DNA from: SAR324 cluster bacterium
GTDB taxonomy: Bacteria; SAR324; JACQKK01
Direction of reading: 5' to 3'
NCBI GenBank assembly: GCA_022573975.1
Contig: JACZSY010000011.1
Location: 1 to 35,138 of the forward strand
DNA: 35,138 nucleotides
Part shown: one piece after another, positions 17,423 through 24,818 of the stretch
Layout: the number at the start of each line of letters is the position of its first letter
Position numbering within the stretch: position 1 is the first letter of the stretch
Translations under genes and position numbers: made by a program
The notes under the pieces: model-generated
Database searches by the model: none
Told to the model about the DNA's origin: nothing
What the model saw: the letters and a program-made list of their open reading frames with translations, nothing else

Positions 17423-19600
17423 TCAGCGTTTTGGCCGTTTGAACTCGGGGTTTTTTTTCATGGAAAGGCCGATTCGTCCCAAATCCAGGTCCACCGAGAG
17501 TACCGTCACCTCCACCGCCTGACCGACCCTGACCACTTGATGAGGATTTTTCACGTATTTATCGGCCAACTGTGAGATATGCACCAAGCCATCCTGATGC
17601 ACCCCGACATCCACGAATGCGCCAAAGTGGGTGATATTCGTCACCACTCCGTTGAGGCGCTGTCCCGGCTGGATGTGCCCGATTTCCGTGATGTCATCAT
17701 GAAAGCGGACGGCTTCGGCATCGGGCCGGGGATCGCGGCCGGGCTTGGCCAGTTCGGCGAGAATGTCTTCCAGGGTGGGTCTTCCGGTCTCGCCGGTGAT
17801 GTAGGCATCGGGATCGATCTTCGCGGCCAGCGCCGGATTGCCGACCAGCCCGGAGAGTTCCACCCCCAGATCGGCCGCCATCTTTTCCACGATGGGGTAA
17901 TGATCGGGGTGAACCGCGGTGCGGTCCAGGGGATTCCCGCCTGCTGAAATCCTCAGGAACCCGGCGCATTGGCGATAGGCCAGGGCCCCCATGCGGGGCA
18001 CCCCCAACAAATCGGCGCGATCCTGGAAAGGGCCCCGCGCATCGCGCTGAATGACGATCTCCTTGGCCAGGGCGGGCCCCACCCCGGCCACATACCTCAG
18101 CAGCGCCCAGGAAGCGCTGTTCAGGTTGACGCCCACCCGATTCACGCAGGATTCGACCGTTTCGTCCAAAGCCTTTTTGAGCAGACCCTGTTGCACATCG
18201 TGCTGGTATTGCCCCACCCCGATGGATTTGGGATCGATTTTCACCAACTCCGCCAGGGGATCCTGCCAACGGCGCGCGATGGAAATGGCGCCCCGGATGG
18301 TGACATCCAGATCGGGGAACTCCTCCCTCGCCAAATCGGAAGCGGAATAGACCGAAGCGCCCGCTTCGCTGACCATCACCAGCCGGGGTTTGGTCTTCAT
18401 GCCGGAGACGGTCTGTTTGACGAAGGCCATCAATTCGCGGGCGGCGGTGCCGTTGCCGATGGCCGCGACCTCCACCCGATGGGCGGCAAAGGCCGATTTC
18501 AGCGTTTCCGCGGCCTCCCCGGCCCGATTTTGGGGTGGCAGGGGGAAAATGGCGCCATGCTCCAGCACACGGCCCGTGGCGTCCACCACCACCCATTTCG
18601 AGCCCGTGCGGAATCCTGGGTCCAGGCCCAGCACCACGCTCTGCCCCCCCGGGGCCTGCAAGAGGAGGTTATTCAGATTTTCCGCGAAGAGCGCGATGGA
18701 GTCCTTGTCGGCCGCTTCCTTGAGGCGGAGCCGCAGTTCCAGTTCGATCGAGGGAGCGATCAGCCGGGTGTAGGCATCGTGCAGCAATTGCCTCCATTGT
18801 TCCCGCAGTTTCTCCCCGGCGTCCCGCCCCCACTGTTTTTCCAGGCGGGTCAGGATATCCTCCCTGGGCGGTGAAACGCTCACCTTGAGCACCTTTTCCG
18901 ACTCCCCCCGGCGCAATGCCAGATAGCGATGGGCGGGGATCGACTTGAGGGCTTCGCTGAACTGGTAGTAATCCTTGAATTTGGTTTTTTTCTCCATGAA
19001 ACCCCGGGCGGCCCGCGATTCCAAGGTTCCCTCGCTCCAGGTCATGCGGCGGGTCCAGGCGCGGGTGGCCGCGTCCTCGGCCACGGTCTCGGCCATGATG
19101 TCACGGCAGCCGGCCAGGGCTGTTTCCGCATCCATTTCCCGCTCCGTGCCCGCGCGGGCCGATACGAACGCGTGTACCGCCGCATCGGCCGCCGCGTCCG
19201 AAACCCCCGCCCGGAAAACGGAACCGGTCAGGGGCTCCAGCCCTTTTTCCCTGGCCATGGTGGCGCGGGTGCGCCGTTTGGGACGGTAGGGGAGGTAGAG
19301 GTCCTCGAGTTCCTGCTTGCTGGAGACGGAAAGGATTTTCCGCTCCAACTCCGGCGTCAACCGCTCCTGCCCGGCGACGGAGTCCAAGACGGTGGCGCGC
19401 CGTTCCTCCAACTCTCGCAGATACGCGGCCCGGTCCCGGAGATCGCGCAATTCCACCTCGTCCAGGCTCCCGGTCATTTCCTTGCGGTAGCGTGCGATGA
19501 AGGGGATGGTGTTCCCTTCATCCAGCAGGTTGAGGGTGTTTGCGACCCCCCCCGGCTCAAACTGAAATTCTCCCGCCAAAACCGCGGCCAGGTTTTTCAT
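17423..19600 (-). CDS. tex: Tex-family S1 RNA-binding protein
   Basis: Tex (725 aa from the chosen start) is a conserved cytoplasmic nucleic-acid-binding protein related to eukaryotic Spt6 and implicated in transcription and RNA metabolism. Domains in order: N-terminal helical/HTH part beginning MKNLAAVLAGEFQFEPG, with NTIPFIARYRKEMTG and LYLPYRPKRRTRA; the YqgF/RNase H-like domain from about 320 (VVLGLDPGFRTGSKWVVVD); helix-hairpin-helix units (LLRYVAGVGPALAKEIV, GALAYRQCAGFLRI); and a C-terminal S1 domain (GVVTNITHFGAFVDVGVHQD). The ATG complementary to 19598-19600 has an excellent ribosome-binding site (AGGAAAGGAA). The same frame is open upstream and would add HEETRQ repeats if translation began at 19708. 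I consider that unlikely because no Tex has such an extension to my knowledge. The 5' side is the 18-bp repeat array. Confidence 0.95.
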   Translation of the reverse strand: MKNLAAVLAGEFQFEPGGVANTLNLLDEGNTIPFIARYRKEMTGSLDEVELRDLRDRAAYLRELEERRATVLDSVAGQERLTPELERKILSVSSKQELEDLYLPYRPKRRTRATMAREKGLEPLTGSVFRAGVSDAAADAAVHAFVSARAGTEREMDAETALAGCRDIMAETVAEDAATRAWTRRMTWSEGTLESRAARGFMEKKTKFKDYYQFSEALKSIPAHRYLALRRGESEKVLKVSVSPPREDILTRLEKQWGRDAGEKLREQWRQLLHDAYTRLIAPSIELELRLRLKEAADKDSIALFAENLNNLLLQAPGGQSVVLGLDPGFRTGSKWVVVDATGRVLEHGAIFPLPPQNRAGEAAETLKSAFAAHRVEVAAIGNGTAARELMAFVKQTVSGMKTKPRLVMVSEAGASVYSASDLAREEFPDLDVTIRGAISIARRWQDPLAELVKIDPKSIGVGQYQHDVQQGLLKKALDETVESCVNRVGVNLNSASWALLRYVAGVGPALAKEIVIQRDARGPFQDRADLLGVPRMGALAYRQCAGFLRISAGGNPLDRTAVHPDHYPIVEKMAADLGVELSGLVGNPALAAKIDPDAYITGETGRPTLEDILAELAKPGRDPRPDAEAVRFHDDITEIGHIQPGQRLNGVVTNITHFGAFVDVGVHQDGLVHISQLADKYVKNPHQVVRVGQAVEVTVLSVDLDLGRIGLSMKKNPEFKRPKR

Positions 19601-19689
19601 GCCGTTCCTTTCCTCATGCTGTTTGGATTCGCCCTGCTGTCTGGTTTCCTCATGCTGTCTGGTTTCCTCATGCAGTCTGGTTTCCTCAT
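19597..19689 (-). CDS. Possible repeat-encoded leader peptide upstream of tex
   Basis: A 30-codon frame read through the 18-bp repeats encodes MRKPDC, MRKPDS, MRKPDS, RANPNS, MRKGTA. Its TGA stop overlaps the tex ATG as ATGA. Within the array AGGAAA lies 9 bases before the next unit's ATG at 19671 and again at 19653, so initiation signals are repeated in phase. Coupled translation into tex is an inference; the peptide may simply be a by-product of repeat expansion. Confidence 0.3.
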   Translation of the reverse strand: MRKPDCMRKPDSMRKPDSRANPNSMRKGTA

Positions 19690-19698
19690 GCTGTCTGG
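19609..19698 (-). repeat. Tandem 18-bp repeats, five units, at the tex translation start
   Basis: On the plus strand the units are 19609-19626, 19627-19644, 19645-19662, 19663-19680 and 19681-19698. The consensus is TTTCCTCATGCTGTCTGG, or CCAGACAGCATGAGGAAA in the tex direction. Units three and five are identical, the fourth differs by one base and the first by one. The second is diverged in its first nine bases. The AGGAAA of the unit nearest tex lies 8 bases before the tex ATG and is its Shine-Dalgarno sequence. The unit length is a multiple of three, so copy changes keep both open frames. Confidence 0.92.
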
Positions 19699-20228
19699 AT
19701 TTCCCCATTGCGCCGTCCAGGTGGGCCATACCGGGCCGTCCGCCCGGTTTAGGCCCCGATCCTGTTCGCCGCGCCTGAACCATCGTACCGCCTGGAGGCG
19801 ACTTTCCATCGTTCTTCTCCCACGATAGCCCCAAAGAAAACCCAATGAAAACCATTGAAGAGAATCGGGATCGATGGGGTGAATGGCATCCCGCGCCGGA
19901 AAGGTTTGAACTCTTTTAAAAAACCGGGTAGAAAGAATCTGTGAGGCATTCGGGGTTCCGGCATTTTGGGCCGGAAAAAATCCTGGGGCTTTTCATTTTG
20001 GGGCGCGGAATCTTGTGCCGCTGAAAAAAAGACTTTTCAGACGATTGCAATATCCGGCCTGAAAAATCCGCTCAGGGAAGATCGGGAGGTTATGTTTCCC
20101 CACCTTGGTACATTCCTGTCCATTCCGATCCGCCGCCCGGAACGGTATCGTTTCGGCTTGTTCTCTCACCAATTGCGGGTTTAACCGTTCCGGTTTGAGA
20201 GGATCGACCGGGATCAAGGGTCCAGTCC
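19699..20228. other. Divergent regulatory region between tex and motA
   Basis: No gene is supported here. Palindromic structure includes CTGAAAA (20021-20027) / TTTTCAG (20034-20040), a 7-bp stem with a 6-base loop, and the 10-bp inverted repeat at 20137-20193 described separately. I could not find a convincing sigma-54 (GG-N10-GC) or sigma-28 promoter for motA. Confidence 0.5.
20137..20193 (+). repeat. 10-bp inverted repeat in the motA leader
   Basis: CCGGAACGGT (20137-20146) is exactly complementary to ACCGTTCCGG (20184-20193). The right arm can alternatively fold on itself as AACCG/CGGTT (20183-20187 with 20191-20195). The structure ends 35 bases before the motA ATG, so it could be an operator or a 5' UTR stem. 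Confidence 0.4.
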
Positions 20229-20987
20229 ATGGATATCAGCAGCGTCATCGGCCTGATTCTAGCTTCCATTCTGATCCTGGCGGGGATGGCCGAGTCGATT
20301 GCCGCCTTCGTCAATTTCCCCTCGCTGTTGATCGTGATCGGGGGCACCCTGGGGGCGACCATGGTGTTTTTTCCGCTTGAGGCCATGCTGAAAATTGGCG
20401 GCGTGGTCAAGATCGTTTTCTTCCCCAGGAGCGAGTCGCCCTCGACCCTGATCGCCACCATCATCGACTTCGCCGGCCGTGCGCGGCGGGAGGGATTGCT
20501 CAGCCTGCAAAACGTCGAGAGCGAAACCGATTACGAGTTTCTCATCAACGGCCTCAATATGGTGGTGGATCAAATCGAACCCGAGGTGGTCGAAAACATC
20601 ATGGCCAATGAAATCGATTATCTGGAGGAGCGCCATAAGAACGGCGCGGATATTTTCGCCACCATGGGCGCGTTGGCTCCGGCGCTGGGAATGATCGGCA
20701 CCCTGATCGGACTGGTGCTGATGCTGCAAAACCTGGAGGACACCTCGGCCATTGGGCCGAACATGTCCATCGCCCTGATCACCACCTTTTATGGGGCGTT
20801 GATGGCCAACATCATCTTCATTCCTTTTTCGGGAAAACTCCGCATCAGGAGCGCGCAGGAGGTGTTGTTGATGCGCCTGACGATGGAAGGCGTGATGGCC
20901 ATTGGAGCCGGAAACAACCTGCACACCGTGGAAAACAAACTGACCAGTTTCCTGGCGCCGAAGTTGAGGGCGAACCTGACCGGATAA
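20229..20987 (+). CDS. motA: Flagellar stator protein MotA
   Basis: A-subunit (252 aa) of the flagellar stator, an inner-membrane ion channel whose cytoplasmic loop pushes on FliG. Four membrane helices are visible at about 3-23, 30-50, 145-168 and 178-203. The first pair is MDISSVIGLILASILILAGM and SLLIVIGGTLGATMVFF. The channel-lining TM3 (GALAPALGMIGTLIGLVLML) and TM4 (SIALITTFYGALMANIIFIP) carry the conserved MotA Pro and Thr positions. The cytoplasmic loop (about 65-140) has the charged FliG-contact surface (RARREGLLSLQNVE). Its length and loop resemble the short MotA/MotP/PomA group, so the coupling ion (H+ or Na+) cannot be decided. It heads the operon motA-motB-like-motB-fliL-fliN-fliO-fliP-fliQ. 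Confidence 0.93.
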   Translation: MDISSVIGLILASILILAGMAESIAAFVNFPSLLIVIGGTLGATMVFFPLEAMLKIGGVVKIVFFPRSESPSTLIATIIDFAGRARREGLLSLQNVESETDYEFLINGLNMVVDQIEPEVVENIMANEIDYLEERHKNGADIFATMGALAPALGMIGTLIGLVLMLQNLEDTSAIGPNMSIALITTFYGALMANIIFIPFSGKLRIRSAQEVLLMRLTMEGVMAIGAGNNLHTVENKLTSFLAPKLRANLTG

Positions 20988-21003
20988 CCATGGGGCAGCG
21001 GAC

Positions 21004-21729
21004 ATGGCGAGGCGCGGTAAAAAAATAGAGGAGAAGGGGAGCGATCCGACCCGGACCCTGTTCCTGGCCCTGAACCTGATTCTCCTCGCCTTTTTTATCC
21101 TTCTGGTGGCCTTGTCGGAGCCCAACAAGACCAAGGAAGCGGAAATACTGAGGGAAGTGCAAAAGGCTTTCAGGAGTTTTGGCGGGGCCTATTTGAGCCT
21201 TGGCCGATTCCTGGAGGAACGGGGCGTCAGCCGCGAAAAAAATCCGCTGGAAAACCCCGATGAGGTGGAGAAATTCCTGGGTGAGTTGACCCGATTCATC
21301 CAGGAGAACGATCAGGCGCGGGAGCTGTCCTACGAGATCACCTCCGAAGGACTGACCGTTCACCTGTCCGAGAAATTCACCTTTGCCGCTGGATCGGAAA
21401 AGCTGGTGGGGAAGAGTACGGTTCTGCTCAACAGCCTGTTGAACCTCATTGAACGCACGACCAATCCAGTGCGTATTGAAGGGCATACGGACAACCGCGA
21501 CCTGGTGAATTCGAAATACAGGAATCATTTCGAATTGTCCGCCGCCAGGGCCATGCGGGTATTTCAATTTTTCATCGCCGGTGGAAAAATTTCCCCCCGC
21601 CGGTTTTCCGTGGTGGGCTTTGGCTCCCGGAAACCCCTTTCATCCAATCTGGTGGCAAGTGGACGGGCCAGGAACCGCAGGGTCACGGTGACCCTGGTGG
21701 GCCGTTTGAAACGGTTGGAGGACGAGTGA
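21004..21729 (+). CDS. MotB-like OmpA-domain protein lacking the channel Asp
   Basis: 241 residues with MotB architecture. There is a short basic N-terminus (MARRGKKIEEKG), a single membrane helix at about 18-38 (TLFLALNLILLAFFILLVAL), a periplasmic linker, and an OmpA-type peptidoglycan-binding domain at about 115-235 (VRIEGHTDNRDLVNSKYRN, ELSAARAMRVFQFF, SRKP, GRARNRRVTVTLV). Aligning its FFILL with that of the downstream MotB shows Ala at the position of the proton-carrying Asp; the only polar residue in the helix is Asn24, two positions away. By itself it should not conduct protons as a normal B subunit. It starts 16 bp after motA and 7 bp before motB, so it is co-expressed with both. It may pair with MotB, be a regulatory partner, or be an anchoring protein. 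Confidence 0.87.
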   Translation: MARRGKKIEEKGSDPTRTLFLALNLILLAFFILLVALSEPNKTKEAEILREVQKAFRSFGGAYLSLGRFLEERGVSREKNPLENPDEVEKFLGELTRFIQENDQARELSYEITSEGLTVHLSEKFTFAAGSEKLVGKSTVLLNSLLNLIERTTNPVRIEGHTDNRDLVNSKYRNHFELSAARAMRVFQFFIAGGKISPRRFSVVGFGSRKPLSSNLVASGRARNRRVTVTLVGRLKRLEDE

Positions 21730-21736
21730 TCGCGTC

Positions 21737-22495
21737 ATGAGCGAAATGGACACCCTGGCCCCGGGGAGTTCCGCTTCCGAGGGGCGGGACAGCGGCGGCC
21801 CCACGGCGGCGGCGCCAAAGCGCGAACGAGCCAAGGGCGGCGGCGGGGGCGACCTGGACCCGACTGCCTGGATGGTGACGTTTTCGGATATGTTGACCTT
21901 GCTGATGACGTTTTTCATTCTCCTCTTCGCCGCCGCCGATCCGGTGCCTCCGAAAGTCCTGCAGGAAGCTTTTGGGCAATCCACCGGGGTCTTCGGCGCT
22001 TTTCGCACGGGGTTTCTGGAAAAGATCATGGTCACGCCCCGGGAGGATATTTCCCAGGATTTGGTTCAGGTGTTCCTGACCGAAATCGGGGCCTTGGAGA
22101 TTGAAGTCAGGCAGGACGAGCGGGGGTTGGTGATGGTTCTGCCCACGGATACCTTTTTTCGCCCCGGTAGTGTTACACTCAACCGGAAGGCCAGGAGCCG
22201 GATCGACCAGTTGGCGGCCTTTCTCAAGGACACCGGGCACCGTATCCGCGTCGAGGGCCATTCGGACAACAGGGAACGGCCCAGGGGCCGGGGGCTGGAT
22301 CGTTGGCGGTTGTCCCTGGCCCGCGCCAACCGTGTGCTGGAGCGGCTGGTGATTCGGAAAATCCCCGAAGCGCGCCTGTCACTGGTGGGGTATGGCCCGG
22401 CAAAGCCCAGATTCAAGAATCTTACCCGAAAGGGGCGGGCGGGAAACCGCCGGGTGGAACTTGTCATCCTCAACCGCAGGAAAAACCCAAGATAA
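21737..22495 (+). CDS. motB: Flagellar stator protein MotB
   Basis: B-subunit (252 aa) of the stator. After an unusually long Gly/Ala/charged N-terminal tail (about 42 residues, with GGGGG) comes the canonical MotB signature DPTAWMVTFSDMLTLLMTFF, with the essential Asp51 at the start of the membrane helix (about 47-65). A plug/linker region follows. The C-terminal OmpA-like domain (about 150-245) contains IRVEGHSDNRERPRGRG, SLARANRVLERLV, LVGYGPAKP and GRAGNRRVELVIL, which bind peptidoglycan and fix the stator. The ATG at 21737 has only a weak ribosome-binding site, so translation is probably coupled to the preceding MotB-like gene (7-bp gap). The tail is longer than the roughly 25-30 residues usual in E. 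coli-like MotB. Confidence 0.93.
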   Translation: MSEMDTLAPGSSASEGRDSGGPTAAAPKRERAKGGGGGDLDPTAWMVTFSDMLTLLMTFFILLFAAADPVPPKVLQEAFGQSTGVFGAFRTGFLEKIMVTPREDISQDLVQVFLTEIGALEIEVRQDERGLVMVLPTDTFFRPGSVTLNRKARSRIDQLAAFLKDTGHRIRVEGHSDNRERPRGRGLDRWRLSLARANRVLERLVIRKIPEARLSLVGYGPAKPRFKNLTRKGRAGNRRVELVILNRRKNPR

Positions 22496-22596
22496 GCGAA
22501 AATCTCACTTACAACAAGGCCTTACTGGCTGATAAATCGGCAAGCCAAAGGAAACTTGATGTAAAATCAAACAGGGATGTTACGGTGAGGTGAACC

Positions 22597-23199
22597 ATGA
22601 CTGAAGTCAACGAGGTCACTATCGCAAGAGGAGGAGCCATGGCCGAAGGAGGAGGTGGCGGAAGGGGAAAACTGATCAAGATTCTTCTGGCCGTAATCGT
22701 ATTGGCTGGGGTTGCCGCGGGGGGGTGGTATGGGGTGAACAAATTTTGGCCGGGCGGCGGGCAACCGGAAGATAGGCTCGCGAAAAACGGAGACAATGGC
22801 GCCAACCAAGCCAACACCGGCCTCAGACCCGGACCGCTCAAAAACATAGACGATCCGACCGGGTACGTCGAGGATCCCCAGTATCTTGAACTGGGAGATT
22901 TCACCGTGCTGCTGACCGGCGGAAGGCGGTATCTGAAGGTCAATATTCAAATCGTGCTGGGAAATTCGGCATCCAAGAATTTTTTGGAAACACGCCTCGC
23001 GGATGTGCGGGCTTTGGTGCTGACCAAATTGCAGACCCAGAGTTACGAAGAGATGAAAACCGAGAGGGCCCGCGCAATCTTGATTTCGGAGCTACGGACG
23101 CGAATCATTTCCCTTTTCCCTCCGGACCAGGATGATTGGGATTGGGATATAAAATTACCGATCAAAAAAGTATTGTTCACCGAGTTTTATATGCAATAA
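22597..23199 (+). CDS. fliL: Flagellar basal-body protein FliL
   Basis: 200-residue inner-membrane protein that surrounds and supports stator units. It has one membrane helix (LIKILLAVIVLAGVAAGGWY, about 27-46), a Gly/Asn-rich linker, and a C-terminal periplasmic FliL domain (about 95-200) with YLELGDFTVLLTGGRRYLKV, NIQIVLGN, LADVRALVLTKLQTQSYEEM and the ending KKVLFTEFYMQ. All are typical of FliL, which is related to the stomatin/SPFH fold. Two starts are credible: ATG 22597, preceded by GAGGTG, and ATG 22639, preceded by AGGAGGAG; both are in frame and have short spacers. It is 101 bp after motB, and that gap may hold extra regulation. FliN, not FliM, follows. Confidence 0.92.
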   Translation: MTEVNEVTIARGGAMAEGGGGGRGKLIKILLAVIVLAGVAAGGWYGVNKFWPGGGQPEDRLAKNGDNGANQANTGLRPGPLKNIDDPTGYVEDPQYLELGDFTVLLTGGRRYLKVNIQIVLGNSASKNFLETRLADVRALVLTKLQTQSYEEMKTERARAILISELRTRIISLFPPDQDDWDWDIKLPIKKVLFTEFYMQ

Positions 23200-23332
23200 C
23201 GGTTGCATAAAAATTGCATTGAAACAGGAAATGGCCCTCCCAAACGGCCATCGGGTTCCGGCCCATGAAAAGCGCCCCTCATCCATTGGCCCGGGGCGAA
23301 TGCGGGGATAAATCCAAATTGAAGAGGCCCTC

Positions 23333-23773
23333 ATGGCTGACGATATGGAATTTGAAAATTTTGGAGACCTGGAAAATCTGGACTGGTCTCAGTTGGACCA
23401 GGAACACAAGGAGTCCGCCCAAGGCGAAGAGGGTTCACCAAAAGCCGCCGCTGGCGGTGAGGCCGCCGAGGGGATCGGAAACGAGGCCATGATCTCCACC
23501 GGCGAGGCCGGGATCGATATTCACTACCTCCTCGACGTCAATCTGCAGATCACCGTCGAGGTGGGCCGGAAGCAGTTTTTCATCAGCGACGTGCTTACGT
23601 GGGCTTCGGGAAGCATTATCGAACTGGACAAGCTTGTGGGAGAGCCACTGAACCTGCTGGTCAACAGCAAGCCGGTGGCCAAAGGCGAGGTGGTGGTCGT
23701 GAATGACAAATACGCCATCAAACTGCTTGAAATCCTGGACCCCCACGACCGTCTCGCCCATATCCAATCCTGA
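23333..23773 (+). CDS. fliN: Flagellar motor switch protein FliN
   Basis: C-ring protein (146 aa) forming the lower ring with FliM and docking the export ATPase complex. The N-terminal ~55 residues are acidic and low-complexity (MADDMEFENFGDLENLDWSQ, then Gly/Ala/Glu-rich). Residues about 62-140 form the SpoA domain (LLDVNLQITVEVGRKQFFIS, GSIIELDKLVGEPLNLLVN, GEVVVVNDKYAIKLLEIL). The start ATG 23333 has GAGG nearby. The upstream 133-bp gap, where fliM would be expected, holds a small hairpin (ATGGCC 23231-23236 with GGCCAT 23246-23251) but no fliM remnant. FliO follows 9 bp later. Confidence 0.95.
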   Translation: MADDMEFENFGDLENLDWSQLDQEHKESAQGEEGSPKAAAGGEAAEGIGNEAMISTGEAGIDIHYLLDVNLQITVEVGRKQFFISDVLTWASGSIIELDKLVGEPLNLLVNSKPVAKGEVVVVNDKYAIKLLEILDPHDRLAHIQS

Positions 23774-23782
23774 CAGGTTTCC

Positions 23783-24811
23783 ATGCGATCCAACATCCGT
23801 TTTCTGCTCCCGGGCTTTGTGGCGCTGCTGATGATGGCGGTGGGAACACAAGGCTGGGCTCAACGCTTTTCCCGCAATCTGGAAAAAATCAACTCCTCCA
23901 ACAAGGGAGATATTGTTGAGTTCGTTTTCTCCCGGCCCTACCAGGGCAAGCCCAGGGTGGAACAAAACAAAGGCGCATTCAGGGTTGTTTTCAGCGGAGT
24001 CGGCTGGGAACGCAAGGAACGCGTGCTCAAACCCAGGGATCAAAGCCTCTATAAGGAAATCAAGGTCACGCAAAACCAATATTCCACCTCGGTTGCCTTC
24101 ATCTTGAGGGATGCAAAACAACAGTTGAAAAACCGATTGATCTTCGATGGAACAGGGAAAACCCTGCGAATGACAATTTCCGCTTCTCCAGCCGCCGCAC
24201 CCCTTTCTCCACAGGCCAGGAAGGACCAGGAGTTGTTGCAGCGTCAAATGGGGCGGCGGAACGCCGGCCAGGAGCCCCCCGGCAAATCGGTAACACTCCC
24301 CGCGCCCGCGAAGACCTCCCCTTCAGCAAATTCCAGTCTGACCCTTGGCGGAATGGGCGGGGCAGATTTCTTTTATTCCATGGTCAAGATGGTGCTGGCG
24401 CTGGTGGTAATCCTGGGGGCCTTGTATGGCGTTTTGTTTCTCTATAACCGGTATTATCAGCCTCGTTTGCGGCGTCTGACCGGGTCCCAGGCCATCACCC
24501 AAATCGCTTCGTTTCATATCGGCCCCCGGCAGAGAATCGTGGTGCTGGAAATCAAGGGGGAAGTGGTCGCCTGTGGCGTGACCCCCAACCAGATCACCTA
24601 CCTGACCCATTTGGGAGGCGGCCCCGAAACGGGGAACAAAGCCCCTCCTCCCATTCCCAAGGACCTGGCCAAGGTTGTCTCCGGGGGGGCGAAGGAGACG
24701 GCCGATGCCGAGGAGAATGGGGCTTCCTCCGCCGAGGGCAAAAACGATCCTGTCCACCAGTTCGCCCAAGTCCTGAAACAAAAAGTCCGTTCACTCAAGC
24801 GCATCAACTAG
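23783..24811 (+). CDS. fliO: FliO-type flagellar export protein with large periplasmic domain
   Basis: 342 residues, several times longer than E. coli FliO. A signal peptide (hydrophobic 6-21, likely cleavage after GWA27) leads into a beta-rich domain at about 30-133 (IVEFVFSRPYQGKPRVEQ, FRVVFSGVGW, KNRLIFDGTGKTLRMTIS), which looks like an AMIN-type domain of envelope proteins. A Pro/Ser-rich linker, one membrane helix (about 199-221, MVKMVLALVVILGALYGVL) and then the true FliO region follow: QAITQIASFHIGPRQRIVV, with VVACGVTPNQITYLTHL. FliO assists assembly of the FliP-FliQ-FliR export gate, which agrees with its place between fliN and fliP. The ATG at 23783 follows AGG; the stop overlaps the fliP ribosome-binding site. 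Confidence 0.87.
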   Translation: MRSNIRFLLPGFVALLMMAVGTQGWAQRFSRNLEKINSSNKGDIVEFVFSRPYQGKPRVEQNKGAFRVVFSGVGWERKERVLKPRDQSLYKEIKVTQNQYSTSVAFILRDAKQQLKNRLIFDGTGKTLRMTISASPAAAPLSPQARKDQELLQRQMGRRNAGQEPPGKSVTLPAPAKTSPSANSSLTLGGMGGADFFYSMVKMVLALVVILGALYGVLFLYNRYYQPRLRRLTGSQAITQIASFHIGPRQRIVVLEIKGEVVACGVTPNQITYLTHLGGGPETGNKAPPPIPKDLAKVVSGGAKETADAEENGASSAEGKNDPVHQFAQVLKQKVRSLKRIN

Positions 24812-24818
24812 GAGGGGT

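Noticed and set aside
17162-17575. Plus-strand open frame between the 707-aa gene and tex
   Set aside because: It overlaps the end of tex by about 150 bp and has a low-complexity Pro/Phe-rich translation without family resemblance; likely a spurious frame.
19601-19855. N-terminal extension of Tex containing HEETRQ repeats
   Set aside because: The internal ATG at 19598-19600 has a far better ribosome-binding site and gives the normal Tex N-terminus; the upstream starts lack good sites.
22528-22535. GCTGATAA, close to the FliA -10 GCCGATAA, before fliL
   Set aside because: The corresponding -35 region (22509-22516) does not resemble TAAAGTTT.
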